Source: Metridium senile
Lineage: Eukaryota > Cnidaria > Anthozoa > Actiniaria > Metridiidae
NCBI GenBank assembly: GCA_949775045.1
Contig: OX459104.1
Span: 16,828,226-16,892,225 of the forward strand
DNA: 64,000 nucleotides
Direction: 5' to 3'
Shown here: positions 12,233-23,089 of the stretch, piece after piece
Numbering within the stretch: the stretch's first letter is position 1
How the letters are laid out: each line of letters begins with the position of its first letter
Program-made: the position numbers and the translations under genes
The notes under the pieces: generated by a model
Databases searched by the model: none
The model's input: only the letters and a program-made list of their open reading frames with translations
What the model was told of the DNA's origin: nothing

Positions 12233-12770
12233 GCTCATGGATTGCTCATATCCATAAAATAAAAATAATTTCTGTGTAAACGTTCTTTTTAGTGACTATT
12301 AATCTCTATCAAAGACAAGTAAAGTTGTAATGAGATATTATTTCCTTTTGTATTTGATGTTTCTGGTTGAGTGATATTGAATAAATATAAACTAATACTA
12401 TTAGTTAGTAAGTAAACTATTTGCTTTTATTTCATAGTTTTAGTGTTTTCGCTCTGTACCATTATTGTGACTTTAAGATCATTAATGTTTTCAAGAATAA
12501 AATACCATTTTTTTTCTTTATGTATAACGAATATGAAAACAGGAAGCATTAAGATATTTTCTAGTCTTCTCCGCAGCCTCAATGCATTCGATCTCGAAAT
12601 AACCTATCGCCTTGGGCAACCTTACAAAAATAGCAAGTTTTTGAAAGCATCAAAACTACACACATGTAGACGATTTTCGCAGTTGACAACAGTTTTAAAA
12701 CAAATTTACAAGAACATATTTGAATAAATGGTAAAAAAGTTATCGAAGTTAATGCGAACTGCTTATATAT
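12233..12770 (+). repeat. Spacer copy 1, left part (interrupted by the transposon)
   Basis: Matches 19423-19960 and 21768-22310. It contains a 64-codon frame starting MKTGSIKIFSSLLRS that is kept in all three spacers with one or two changes. Such recent copies say nothing about selection, so it is not called as a gene. The spacer continues at 17569-17850 after the transposon. Confidence 0.85.
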
Positions 12771-15700
12771 GGGTCATTCCACAGTATTCCTCCGTTGCGG
12801 AGACTACACTTCAGAGCAATTAAGTGATTGATATATTTCCATTCAACAAATAATACAAACTTATTGTGGTATTACACAATAGGTCTCCTCCAGGGCTTTC
12901 AAAAAATCTACACAACATTTATAAATCAAAAGCGGGAGGAGCTACATTGAGTTAAACATGAGCTGTTGCGGAAACTACAAAAAAAACCCTCTGTTTTGAT
13001 CAACAAAGTTCAGGTTCAAAACTCTCTGACTCTATGATCTTTTCAAAATTCTTTTTTTGCTTACATTGAATGCTAGTCTATCTAGTTTAAATATATGCCA
13101 AAATATTTGGCCTAAGTCCATTACATTGCCTGAAAATTATAGAAAATAAGAAGGTGGTACCGTTGCGGAGACTACGTTGCGGAGACTACAAAAAGTACTT
13201 TCTTGAAAACAAGGGAGAAAATGACAAATTAATCCTTAATAATGATTGAAACATCAAAATTTGATGAATTTAATCTATAAAACACCAATGAGAAGACCAT
13301 AATTACATGCTAATCCAAAGACCTCATATTCCGAATATGAACAATATTGTCACAATGTCAAACCAGGGTTTTGTACTGGTTTGATTCAATACGATATGCA
13401 CACCTGCATTTTGACATCAAATTGAATTATTTTGCAACAATTTGCACAATGAAATAGAAAAAATGAGCCCAAATAAAGCTCAACCATTCAAACATGTATT
13501 TCGTTCATAAATGATGCCATCAGTAAAGTATAAATACCAGAATGCTTTGATGCTAACAATTGTAACTTCTGTTTAGGGATTAAAAAGCTGAACAAATGTA
13601 CAAAGCATTTGGGAATGTGAAGTTGTAGAAAAGAGATTATGTCACAGTGATTATCAAACATCTGCTCAGTGTAATAAAGTTAGCGACCCTTTTTGACAAT
13701 GTAGGTCTTGAAAATGGCTTCAATTTCCTCTAGGTCATCAACTGTAAAAGGGCCATTTCCTGTTAACTTTATTGGACCATAGAAGATGCAGGTGATGTGT
13801 TTCTCTTCTAAGTCATCACTTTTTGGCCAATTGAATTTCTTGGCACCAGAGCTATGAAGAAATTTGAAACTTGTGAATTGGCCGCTGGTTTCAAGGGCTC
13901 TACCAATGTAAAACACATTTACATAGTCCACAGCATAATACATGCCAACTTCGATGTTTGGTGTAGTTGTGAGCAGAGTTTGCTTGTGGAGTTCAGCAAC
14001 CATGTGTTTTCTGAATTTTTGAATGTCAGGTTGACCTAACATGATATCATTCTCTACAAGACACCTTGCATATAAGCTGACAAATACCCCACAGTCAAAT
14101 GAATTACTTTGCTGGGGAATGTTACAAGCTTTATTTGCAACAAATGACCACTGACTAACATCAAGGCTGCTGTCCATCATTTGTAGTAGCCTCCACATTC
14201 TTTGTATAGCTGCTTGTGCAGTGGACTTCACAAAAGCACAAGCTAAGCTGTCAAGCACAGCCATCAACTTTTCTTGTGGAAATACTGCAAGAAGAAACCA
14301 ATGTTCGGTTTCAGCAGTGTTGCATGGTACAAGGATTATATCCTGTTGAAGCAAGGCCTTTTCAGAAAGGAGCTTCTTTGTGATAAATGTCTTAAATATT
14401 TCCCATGGAAATACAGTCACATCAGTCATGTTTCTATTGGCTTTCAAAAGCTCAAGATAACTATCAACCACAAAATTTGTGAGGTAGTTAAATTCTGCCT
14501 TAGCATAACCACCATTAAGAGAATCCAAGTCGCTTGGTGAGATAATTCCCTTCCCTTTCCATTTAACTTTCCCATCAAGTATGCCATTTACCATGTACAT
14601 TGTGTGCATAGGTAATGTAAAGTATTGAGAGATATTCTCAAACTTTAGGGTGAGGTGAGGTGGTAGACCCATTTCAATATTGACACTGTTGGATTTCTTT
14701 CTACCTTGTTTGGATGATTGTTGTGGCACTGACTTTGGATGTGTGGTAGCTTTGGCAACAAGAGTGTCGTTCTGCTCGCCATCTTTGATGAGAAACTGAG
14801 AATTCTTTGCTGTGATAAAACTTGAATCTGATAGTTTTGCAGCATAGTGGATAGTATGGGTTTTAGGAATGGGCTTGCACTCATCCCATCGTTCTTTCAG
14901 GTTATCAGATTCACCTTTCACATCTTCTTGTGACACATATAATATATTTATATTCTTGCTAACATTCTGTGCAGCCTGAAAGAAGTCATGTGGAGTGTTG
15001 ACGACTTCTGTACCTCTAAGGATTGAGCGCCACACAGCTCTTTTCACTTCAGCACCAACACCATCGCAAGGACCTTTGCCATGAGCTGTCTCAAAGAAGC
15101 TCCATGTTGCCTCACAGCCAAAATCTTCTTGATGGTATAGGATACAAGAAAGGTTGTAGCGGTTCTTAAATTGAGAGGAGGGACCATCACTCCAGTAGTT
15201 GACTTTCCTTACTTTTGTCACCTTTTTAATATCTTTAAGAATGGCTTTGTTGAATGCATACACACTGCCTTTGTCATGGGCCATTTCATCACTCACAACA
15301 GCATATGAATTATGCTGTAAGTCCCCTCTTTTGTCTTTATAGTAGACAACAGCTGGGAATATGGTTACTGAATCATTTGACCAGTGTGCTGCCATGATTT
15401 CCTGTTGGTACTTTATTTGGAAGTTTTCAGAAAAATCTTCTTGGATTATAATTTCCCCCTCAGGCAGGTTCTCTTTCAGGTATTTCAACTCATTGAATTG
15501 TCGCTTTACATTGTACACATGCCTGGCAAAAGGTTGTAGCTGAGCTTTGAGATCATCTTTGGCATCAGCAGCAGTGCACTCTACTCTCTCCTTCCTTGCT
15601 TTACCATCATCACCTATGTTCCACTGGAAGTAAAACATCGGAGTGTTGTCATCGCACTGAAAAAGCTTTTCAATCGGTTGATGGACTTGGCATTTTGAAC

Positions 15701-17568
15701 ACTCTCTATCTATACATTCTACATCCTCCATATTACATACAGTAGTAAGTAGCATGTCCTCTGGCGTTTTTGGGACTTCGGGAATTACAGCTTTCAGGCC
15801 ATCAAGCAGCAACTTGATATTTTCGTGGTATTTACATACACACACTTCTTGGTCACGAGGAGTAATAGGAAGGACATTTGGTGGTCTAAGGGATGCAAAT
15901 TTTGATAAGCTGACTTGGATACTTGGTATTTCTGCTTTGAAGATTTCGTATACTTCAGAGATGTTGTAGATAAGCAGCCTCTTTTGCTTGTGCTCTTTCC
16001 CTTCTTTTGATCTGACTGTAACAAAGTCTTTACGTCCAGGACACATTCTACTTATGTCATCCCTCATGTAAAACTCCTCAATTGATCTTGTATCTTTATC
16101 AGATATTGCATCAGATCGCTTCTTTCTTTTCTCAACTTCTGATTTTCTTTTCTTTACAAGTTGGTCACAAATCTCAAGAACTGACTTCCGCTTTCTTGGA
16201 GACATTTGCTGAACTACATTGGCAATCACATGGTGGGCTTTTGATGGACTTTTTGGCAAACTTTTATTTACTTTTCTCACAGCCTTTCCTAGACTCTGGG
16301 GACTTTTGAATGAACCTGCAGTGGTAGCATCTTTCTTTACTTGATTGTGATGAGCCTTATCTTTATTCTTCTTTGATGCTCTCCATTGCCTCTGTCTGAG
16401 GGTTTTCTTTTTCCTTATTCTGAGCTTTTCACTTTCTGCTAAAGTATGCTTCTTCTTCAAATATTCTCTCTTTTTCCTTTCCCTATCCTTTCTCTTGTAG
16501 ACTTCCAACTTCTCTTCATCTTCTTTAAGTTTTTCTCTAAAACGTTTGCTCCTTTGAGTACTACTTGAAGACATTGTAGATGTGCAATTTAGAAATAATT
16601 ACCCACAATCCCATGCGTTGAGATCTGTATAAACTGCACATGCCCAGAACCTTACCACAGGAAGCCCAAGTTTACTAATGGTATATTTATAATAACAATA
16701 AGTAATATAATGATATAATAACTTTATTTTTATATAATATTAATATAACTTTATTTCTATATATTAGCAATAATTATGAGGTTCAGAAGCACTTTACAAG
16801 ATTGAAAAAAAAAAAAGATTATAAAAAGAATTTACAAAAAAAAAATCACATTTTTTTTTTTTTTTAAATAACAATAAAAATAAATAAAAAAATATAAATA
16901 ATATAAATTAAAGTAAATAAAGTAATAATAATCTTATTCTATAATAAATCAAAATAAGTATTTTAATTTTAAATAAAGATGGGGAACTTTAAAGCACTTT
17001 TTAGAAGATTTCTTTCAAAAATGTAGTCTCCGCAACAAAATTGTAGTCTCCACAACAAAATTAAAAGTGATATAATTAGGAAACTAATAGAAAAAACTGA
17101 ATTCTTTGTACTGAATATGTTTTCCCTGGTTAAGAATTAGAACTTCTCAAAAACTTATACAAAAATTCTCATCAGGGAATATACAGGAGAAACTTTAAGG
17201 TCTAAAAACGTTGCGGAGACTACATCTCGCCAGTGGAACATAAATATTTTTTATAGTGTTGGCACACCCAACTTAGATCATGTATTTTTTGAAAGAGGCC
17301 AACTAGTAGGACAAGTCCAGGAAACTTTCAGAATTGTCTGGCTGTTTGTTTCATTTTAATCTGATAAAGTATTTGTAGTCTCCGCAACGGCTTTTTCATG
17401 ATTTTCGATAATCAGTTGCAATTTATTCTCAGATGCTGACACATAAATGATTTTTTTTTTCAAAAACGTTTACTTCAACTACCTGACACTATTCTAAGAC
17501 CAAATACACACAGTTTTGGGGAAATTTCAAAACCACATGAGAGGTAACCAAATACTGTGGAATGACCC
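12771..17568 (-). mobile_element. Intact DNA transposon encoding an RNase H/Ulp1 fusion transposase
   Basis: The element is 4798 bp. Terminal inverted repeats GGGTCATTCCACAGTATT are exact over 18 bp at 12771-12788 and 17551-17568. Two empty sites in the sister spacers (near 19955 and 22305: CTGCTTATATATATA...CATTAATATATAATAAAC) confirm the ends. The target is an AT repeat, so the duplication (2, 4 or 6 bp of ATATAT) cannot be fixed. Eight 14-bp GTTGCGGAGACTAC motifs lie near the ends: 12794, 12965, 13162, 13176, 17023(-), 17043(-), 17210 and 17375(-); two carry one change. The single gene lies on the minus strand. The superfamily is not assigned; KDZ/Zisupton-like elements also combine an RNase H-fold transposase with Ulp1 domains and are a possible comparison. 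Confidence 0.92.
13680..16574 (-). CDS. 964-aa transposase with RNase H-like core and Ulp1/SENP cysteine protease
   Basis: One uninterrupted frame from ATG 16574 to TAA 13680. Residues 1-160 are very basic with coiled-coil character, as expected for nuclear localisation or DNA contact. Residues 245-295 hold a likely zinc knuckle: C245, C247, H250, C280, C287, C292, C295. Residues 375-510 look like an RNase H-fold core, with acidic candidates D380 (IIIQEDFSEN), D463 (YWSDGPSSQFKNRY) and E495 or D504 (FFETAHGKGPCDGVG). Residues 740-845 carry the Ulp1 catalytic set: H758 (EHWF), D775 (VLDS), Q822 and C828 (SFDCGVF). Its place between matched inverted repeats with empty sites shows it is the element's own gene. 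The Ulp1 assignment is strong. The DDE residues are inferred from motif order. The intact frame suggests recent activity. Confidence 0.9.
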   Translation of the reverse strand: MSSSSTQRSKRFREKLKEDEEKLEVYKRKDRERKKREYLKKKHTLAESEKLRIRKKKTLRQRQWRASKKNKDKAHHNQVKKDATTAGSFKSPQSLGKAVRKVNKSLPKSPSKAHHVIANVVQQMSPRKRKSVLEICDQLVKKRKSEVEKRKKRSDAISDKDTRSIEEFYMRDDISRMCPGRKDFVTVRSKEGKEHKQKRLLIYNISEVYEIFKAEIPSIQVSLSKFASLRPPNVLPITPRDQEVCVCKYHENIKLLLDGLKAVIPEVPKTPEDMLLTTVCNMEDVECIDRECSKCQVHQPIEKLFQCDDNTPMFYFQWNIGDDGKARKERVECTAADAKDDLKAQLQPFARHVYNVKRQFNELKYLKENLPEGEIIIQEDFSENFQIKYQQEIMAAHWSNDSVTIFPAVVYYKDKRGDLQHNSYAVVSDEMAHDKGSVYAFNKAILKDIKKVTKVRKVNYWSDGPSSQFKNRYNLSCILYHQEDFGCEATWSFFETAHGKGPCDGVGAEVKRAVWRSILRGTEVVNTPHDFFQAAQNVSKNINILYVSQEDVKGESDNLKERWDECKPIPKTHTIHYAAKLSDSSFITAKNSQFLIKDGEQNDTLVAKATTHPKSVPQQSSKQGRKKSNSVNIEMGLPPHLTLKFENISQYFTLPMHTMYMVNGILDGKVKWKGKGIISPSDLDSLNGGYAKAEFNYLTNFVVDSYLELLKANRNMTDVTVFPWEIFKTFITKKLLSEKALLQQDIILVPCNTAETEHWFLLAVFPQEKLMAVLDSLACAFVKSTAQAAIQRMWRLLQMMDSSLDVSQWSFVANKACNIPQQSNSFDCGVFVSLYARCLVENDIMLGQPDIQKFRKHMVAELHKQTLLTTTPNIEVGMYYAVDYVNVFYIGRALETSGQFTSFKFLHSSGAKKFNWPKSDDLEEKHITCIFYGPIKLTGNGPFTVDDLEEIEAIFKTYIVKKGR

Positions 17569-17849
17569 ATATATATATAATTAATATATAATAAACATCA
17601 ATAAAGGACCAATATAAGGAATGTTATACAATATTTTGTGACAAACTTTACTCTCTTTATCTTGGCGCAAAAGCTTTCTTATTTTGACAACCGATGAAGA
17701 CTGTAGTACCAGTTGGAACTTCTTGATTAAAAGCAGTACAATCAGAGATAAAATATTTATATATAATTGAATAAATAATGTTGTTTTCTGTTCCTTCAAG
17801 CATGAAAAGCGAAAGCAAATAACATTATATTGCCAAATGTGGAATAGAG

Positions 17850-19422
17850 TGACAACATTATTTCCATGAAATAGAATCAACTTGATACTGTGGGATAGAG
17901 CACAAACACTATATCCATGAAATAGAATCAAATTGCTACTGTGGAATAGAGTGCAATTGCTACTGTGGAATAAAGCGCAAACACTATATCCATGAAATAG
18001 AATCAAATTAATACTGTGGAATAGAGCGCAAACACTATATCCATGGAATAGAATCAAATTACTTCTGTGGAATAGAGTGCAAACACCATATTTATGAAAT
18101 AGAATCAAATTACTACTGTGGAATAGAGTGTAAACACTATAACCATGAAATAGAATCAAATTACTACTGTGGACTAGAGCGCAAACACTATATCCATGGA
18201 ATAGAATCAAATTACTACTGTGGAATAGAGCGCAAACACTATATCCATGGAATAGAATCAAATTACTTCTGTGGAATAGAGTGCAAACACCATATTTATG
18301 AAATAGAATCAAATTACTACTGTGGAATAGAGTGTAATTGCTACTGTGGAATAAAGCGCAAACACTATATCCATGAAATAGAATCAAATTGCTACTGTGG
18401 AATAGAGTGCAATTGCTACTGTGGAATAAAGCGCAAACACTATATCCATGGAATAGAATCAAATTACTACTGTGGAATAGAGCGCAAACACTATATCCAT
18501 GGAATAGAATCAAATTACTACTGTGGAATAGAGTGCAAACACCTTATTCGTGAAAAAGAATCAAATTGCTACTGTGGAATAGAGTGCAATTGCTACTGTT
18601 GAATAAAGTGCAAACACTATATCCATGAAATATAATCAAATTACTACTGTGGAATAGAGCGCAAACACTATATCCATGGAATAGAATCAAATTACTTCTG
18701 TGGAATAGAGTGCAAACACCATATTTATGAAATAGAATCAAATTACTACTGTGGAATAGAGTGTAAACACTATAACCATGAAATAGAATCAAATTACTAC
18801 TGTGGAATAGAGCGCAAACACTATATCCATGGAATAGAATCAAATTACTACTGTGGAATAGAGCGCAAACACTATATCCATGGAATAGAATCAAATTACT
18901 ACTGTGGAATAGAGTGCAAACACCTTATTCGTGAAATAGAATCAAATTGCTACTGTGGAATAGAGCACAAACACTATATCCATGAAATAGAATCAAATTG
19001 CTACTGTGGAATAGAGCGCAAACACTATATCCATAAAATAGAATCAAATTGCTACTGTGGAATAGAGCGCAAACACTATATCCATGAAATAGAATCAAAT
19101 TGCTACTGTGGAATGAGCCCAAACACTATATCCATGAAATAGAATCAAATTGCTACTGTGGAATAGAGCGCAAACACTATATCCATGAAATAGAATCAAA
19201 TTGCTACTGTGGAATAGAGCGCAAACACTATACCTATGAAATAGAACCAAATTGCTACTGTGGAATAGAGCGCAAACACTATATCCATGAAATAGAATCA
19301 AATTGCTACTGTGGAATAGAGCACAAACACTATATCCATGAAATAGAATCAAATTGCTACTGTGGAATAGAGCACAAACACTATATCCATGAAAAAGAAT
19401 CAAATTGCTACTGTTGAATAAA
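17850..19422 (-). repeat. 51-bp tandem array, second block
   Basis: About 30 units with variants such as CTTATTCGTGAAATAG, CATATTTATGAAATAG and CTATATCCATGGAATAG. Short AGTGCAATTGCTACTGTGG insert units are scattered through it and shift the register. Similar order of variants in 11275-12220 points to segmental duplication of arrays rather than independent growth. Confidence 0.9.
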
Positions 19423-20240
19423 ACTCATGGATTGCTCATATCCATAAAATAAAAATAATTTCTGTGTAAACGTTCTTTTTAGTGACTATTAATCTCTATC
19501 AAAGACAAGTAAAGTTGTAATGAGATATTATTTCCTTTTGTATTTGATGTTTCTGGTTGAGTGATATTGAATAAATATAAACTAATACTATTAGTTAGTA
19601 AGTAAACTATTTGCTTTTATTTCATAGTTTTAGTGTTTTCGCTCTGTACCATTATTGTGACTTTAAGATCATTAATGTTTTCAAGAATAAAATACCATTT
19701 TTTTTTCTTTATGTATAACGAATATGAAAACAGGAAGCATTAAGATATTTTCTAGTCTTCTCCGCAGCCTCAATGCATTCGATCTCGAAATAACCTATCG
19801 CCTTGGGCAACCTTACAAAAATAGCACGTTTTTGAAAGCATCAAAACTACACACATGTAGACGATTTTCGCAGTTGACAACAGTTTTAAAACAAATTTAC
19901 AAGAACATATTTGAATAAATGGTAAAAAAGTTATCGAAGTTAATGCAAACTGCTTATATATATATATCATTAATATATAATAAACAGCAATAAAGGACCA
20001 ATATAAGGAATGTTATACGATATTTTGTGACAAACTTTACTGTCTTTATCTTGGCGCAAAAGCTTTCTTATTTTGACAACCGATGAAGACTGTAGTACCA
20101 GTTGGAACTTCTTGATTAAAAGCAGTACAATCAGAGATAAAATATTTATATATAATTGAATAAATAATGTTGTTTTCTGTTCCTTCATGCATGAAAAGCG
20201 AAAGCAAATAACATTATATTGCCAAATGTGGAATAGAGTG
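19423..20240 (+). repeat. Spacer copy 2 (empty transposon site)
   Basis: Contiguous 818-bp version of the spacer. It carries no transposon at the TATATA tract near 19955 and so serves as an internal control for the insertion. Confidence 0.88.
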
Positions 20241-21767
20241 CCAACATATTATATCCATGAAATAGAATCAAATTGTTACTGTGGAATAGAGCACAAACAC
20301 TATATCCATGAAATAGAATCAAATTACTACTGTGGAATAGAGCGCAAACACTATATCCATGGAATAGAATCAAATTACTACTGTGGAATAGAGCGCAAAC
20401 ACTATATCCATGGAATAGAATCAAATTACTACTGTGGAATAGAGCGCAAACACTATATCCATGGAATAGAATCAAATTACTACTGTGGAATAGAGCGCAA
20501 ACACTATATCCATGAAATAGAATCAAATTACTACTATGGAATAGAGTGCAAACACCTTATTCGTGAAATAGAATCAAATTGCTACTGTGGAATAGAGTGC
20601 AAACACTATATCTATGAAATAGAATAAAATTACTACTGTGGAATAGAGTGCAAACACCTTATTCGTGAAATAGAATCAAATTGCTACTGTGGAATAGAGT
20701 GCAAACACTATATCTATGAAATAGAATCAAATTACTACTGTGGAATAGAGTGCAAACACCTTATTCGTGAAATAGAATCAAATTGCTACTGTGGAATAGA
20801 GTGCAAACACTATATCCATGGAATAGAATCAAATTACTACTGTGGAATAGAGCGCAAACACTATATCCATGGAATAGAATCAAATTACTACTGTGGAATA
20901 GAGCGCAAACACTATATCCATGGAATAGAATCAAATTACTACTGTGGAATAGAGCGCAAACACTATATCCATGAAATAGAATCAAATTACTACTGTGGAA
21001 TAGAGTGCAAACACCTTATTCGTGAAATAGAATCAAATTGCTACTGTGGAATAGAGTGCAAACACTATATCTATGAAATAGAATAAAATTACTACTGTGG
21101 AATAGAGTGCAAACACCTTATTCGTGAAATAGAATCAAATTGCTACTGTGGAATAGAGTGCAAACACTATATCTATGAAATAGAATCAAATTACTACTGT
21201 GGAATAGAGTGCAAACACCTTATTCGTGAAATAGAATCAAATTGCTACTGTGGAATAGAGTGCAAACACTATATCTATGAAATAGAATCAAATTACTACT
21301 GTGGAATAGAGTGCAAACACCTTATTCGTGAAATAGAATCAAATTGCTACTGTGGAATAGAGCACAAACACTATACACATGAAATAGAATCAAATTGCTA
21401 CTGTGGAATAGAGCGCAAACACTATATCCATGAAATAGAATCAAATTGCTACTGTGGAATGAGCGCAAACACTATATCCATGAAATAGAATCAAATTGCT
21501 ACTGTGGAATAGAGCACAAACACTATATCCATGAAATAGAATCAAATTGCTACTGTGGAATAGAGCACAAACACTATATCCATGAAAAAGAATCAAATTG
21601 CTACTGTGGAATAGAGCGCAAACACTATATCCATGAAATAGAATCAAATTGCTACTGTGGAATAGAGCACAAACACTATATCCATGAAATAGAATCAAAT
21701 TGCTACTGTGGAATAGAGCACAAACACTATATCCATGAAAAAGAATCAAATTGCTACTGTTGAATAA
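20240..21767 (-). repeat. 51-bp tandem array, third block
   Basis: About 30 units. Within 20560-21340 a two-unit (~102-bp) pattern alternates CTTATTCGTGAAATAG and CTATATCTATGAAATAG types, a second level of periodicity above the 51-bp unit. Confidence 0.88.
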
Positions 21768-22585
21768 AACTCATGGATTGCTCATATCCATAAAATAAAA
21801 ATAATTTCTGTGTAAACGTTCTTTTTAGTGACTATTAATCTCTATCAAAGACAAGTAAAGTTGTAATGAGATATTATTTCCTTTTGTATTTGATGTTTCT
21901 GGTTGAGTGATATTGAATAAATATAAACTAATACTATTAGTTAGTAAGTAAACTATTTGCTTTTATTTCATAGTTTTAGTGTTTTCGCTCTTTACCATTA
22001 TTGTGACTTTAAGATCATTAATGTTTTCAAGAATAAAATACCATTTTTTTTTCTTTATGTATAACGAATATGAAAACAGGAAGCATTAAGATATTTTCTA
22101 GTCTTCTCCGCAGCCTCAATGCATTCGATCTCGAAATAACCTATCGCCTTGGGCAACCTTACAAAAATAGCACGTTTTTGAAAGCATCAAAACTACACAC
22201 ATGTAGACGATTTTCGCAGTTGACAACAGTTTTAAAACAAATTTACAAGAACATATTTGAATAAATGGTAAAAACGTTATCGAGGTTAATGCAAACTGCT
22301 TATATATATATCATTAATATATAATAAACATCAATAAAGGACCAATATAAGGAATGTTATACAATATTTTGTGACAAACTTTACTGTTTTTATCTTGGCG
22401 CAAAAATGTTCTTATTGTGGCAACCGATGAAGACTGTAGTACCAGTTGGAACTTCTTGATTAAAAACAGTACAATCAGAGATAAAATATTTAAATATAAT
22501 TGAATAAATAATGTTGTTTTCTGTTCCTTCAAGCATGAAAAGCGAAAGCAAATAACATTATATTGCCAAATGTGGAATAGAGTGC
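21768..22585 (+). repeat. Spacer copy 3 (empty transposon site)
   Basis: Contiguous spacer nearly identical to copy 2, again without the transposon near 22305. It is followed by a short, more diverged 51-bp tract to about 22870, which ends the satellite. Confidence 0.88.
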
Positions 22586-23089
22586 CAACATATTATATCC
22601 ATGAAATAGAATCAAATTGCTACTGTGGGATAGAGCACAAACACTATATCCATGAAATAGAATCAAATTGCTACTGTCGAATAGAGCACAAACAGCTATA
22701 TCGATGAAATAGAATAAAATTGCTACTATGGAATAGAGCACAAACACTATATCCATGCAATAGAGTCAAATTGCTACTGTGGGATAGAGCACAAACACTA
22801 TATCCATGCAATATAATCAATTAAATTGCCACTGTGAAATATAGAGCACAAATATTTTATCTATGAAATAAAATAAAATTGAATAAATATTGATGTTTTT
22901 CTGTTCCTTCATGCATAAAATTGCACGATCATGAATGTTAAGTGGGTACTTGTTACCATGGTGTAACAACGTCAAACTAGCGAACTGTGGACAAATTCCA
23001 GATTTCTAATTATGCTTCAACAAACAAAAGTTATAACTCACAATATTGGCTTGAAAGGAAGTCGTGTGAATCATATAAGCCAAGCTGCT

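Larger units (their letters stand above)
11030..22900. repeat. Higher-order satellite: 51-bp arrays alternating with an 818-bp spacer
   Basis: The 51-bp unit (minus-strand codons LILFHGYSVCALFHSSN, 17 codons) forms arrays at about 11130-12232, 17850-19422, 20240-21767 and 22586-22870. Between them lie three nearly identical spacers at 12233-12770 plus 17569-17850, 19423-20240 and 21768-22585. Excluding the inserted transposon, the spacer-to-spacer period is about 2.39 kb, then 2.35 kb. Because 51 is divisible by three, long frames stay open on both strands; these are repeat artefacts. The unit also appears at 51890-52195, where related flanking sequence is present as well. Confidence 0.92.

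Noticed and set aside
11275..21763. Long frames reading MILFHGYSVCALFHSSN on the minus strand (and HYIHEIESNCYCGIE on the plus strand)
   Set aside because: They come only from the 51-bp tandem repeat, whose length is divisible by three. Both strands are open, with no signal peptide or conserved context.
12533..22264. 64-codon MKTGSIKIFSSLLRS frame kept in three spacers
   Set aside because: The spacers are recent duplicates, so conservation is expected without function. No domain or splice context was seen.
11130..22870. Regularly repeated array resembling a CRISPR
   Set aside because: Units are head-to-tail 51-bp minisatellite copies without unique spacers, in an animal genome.
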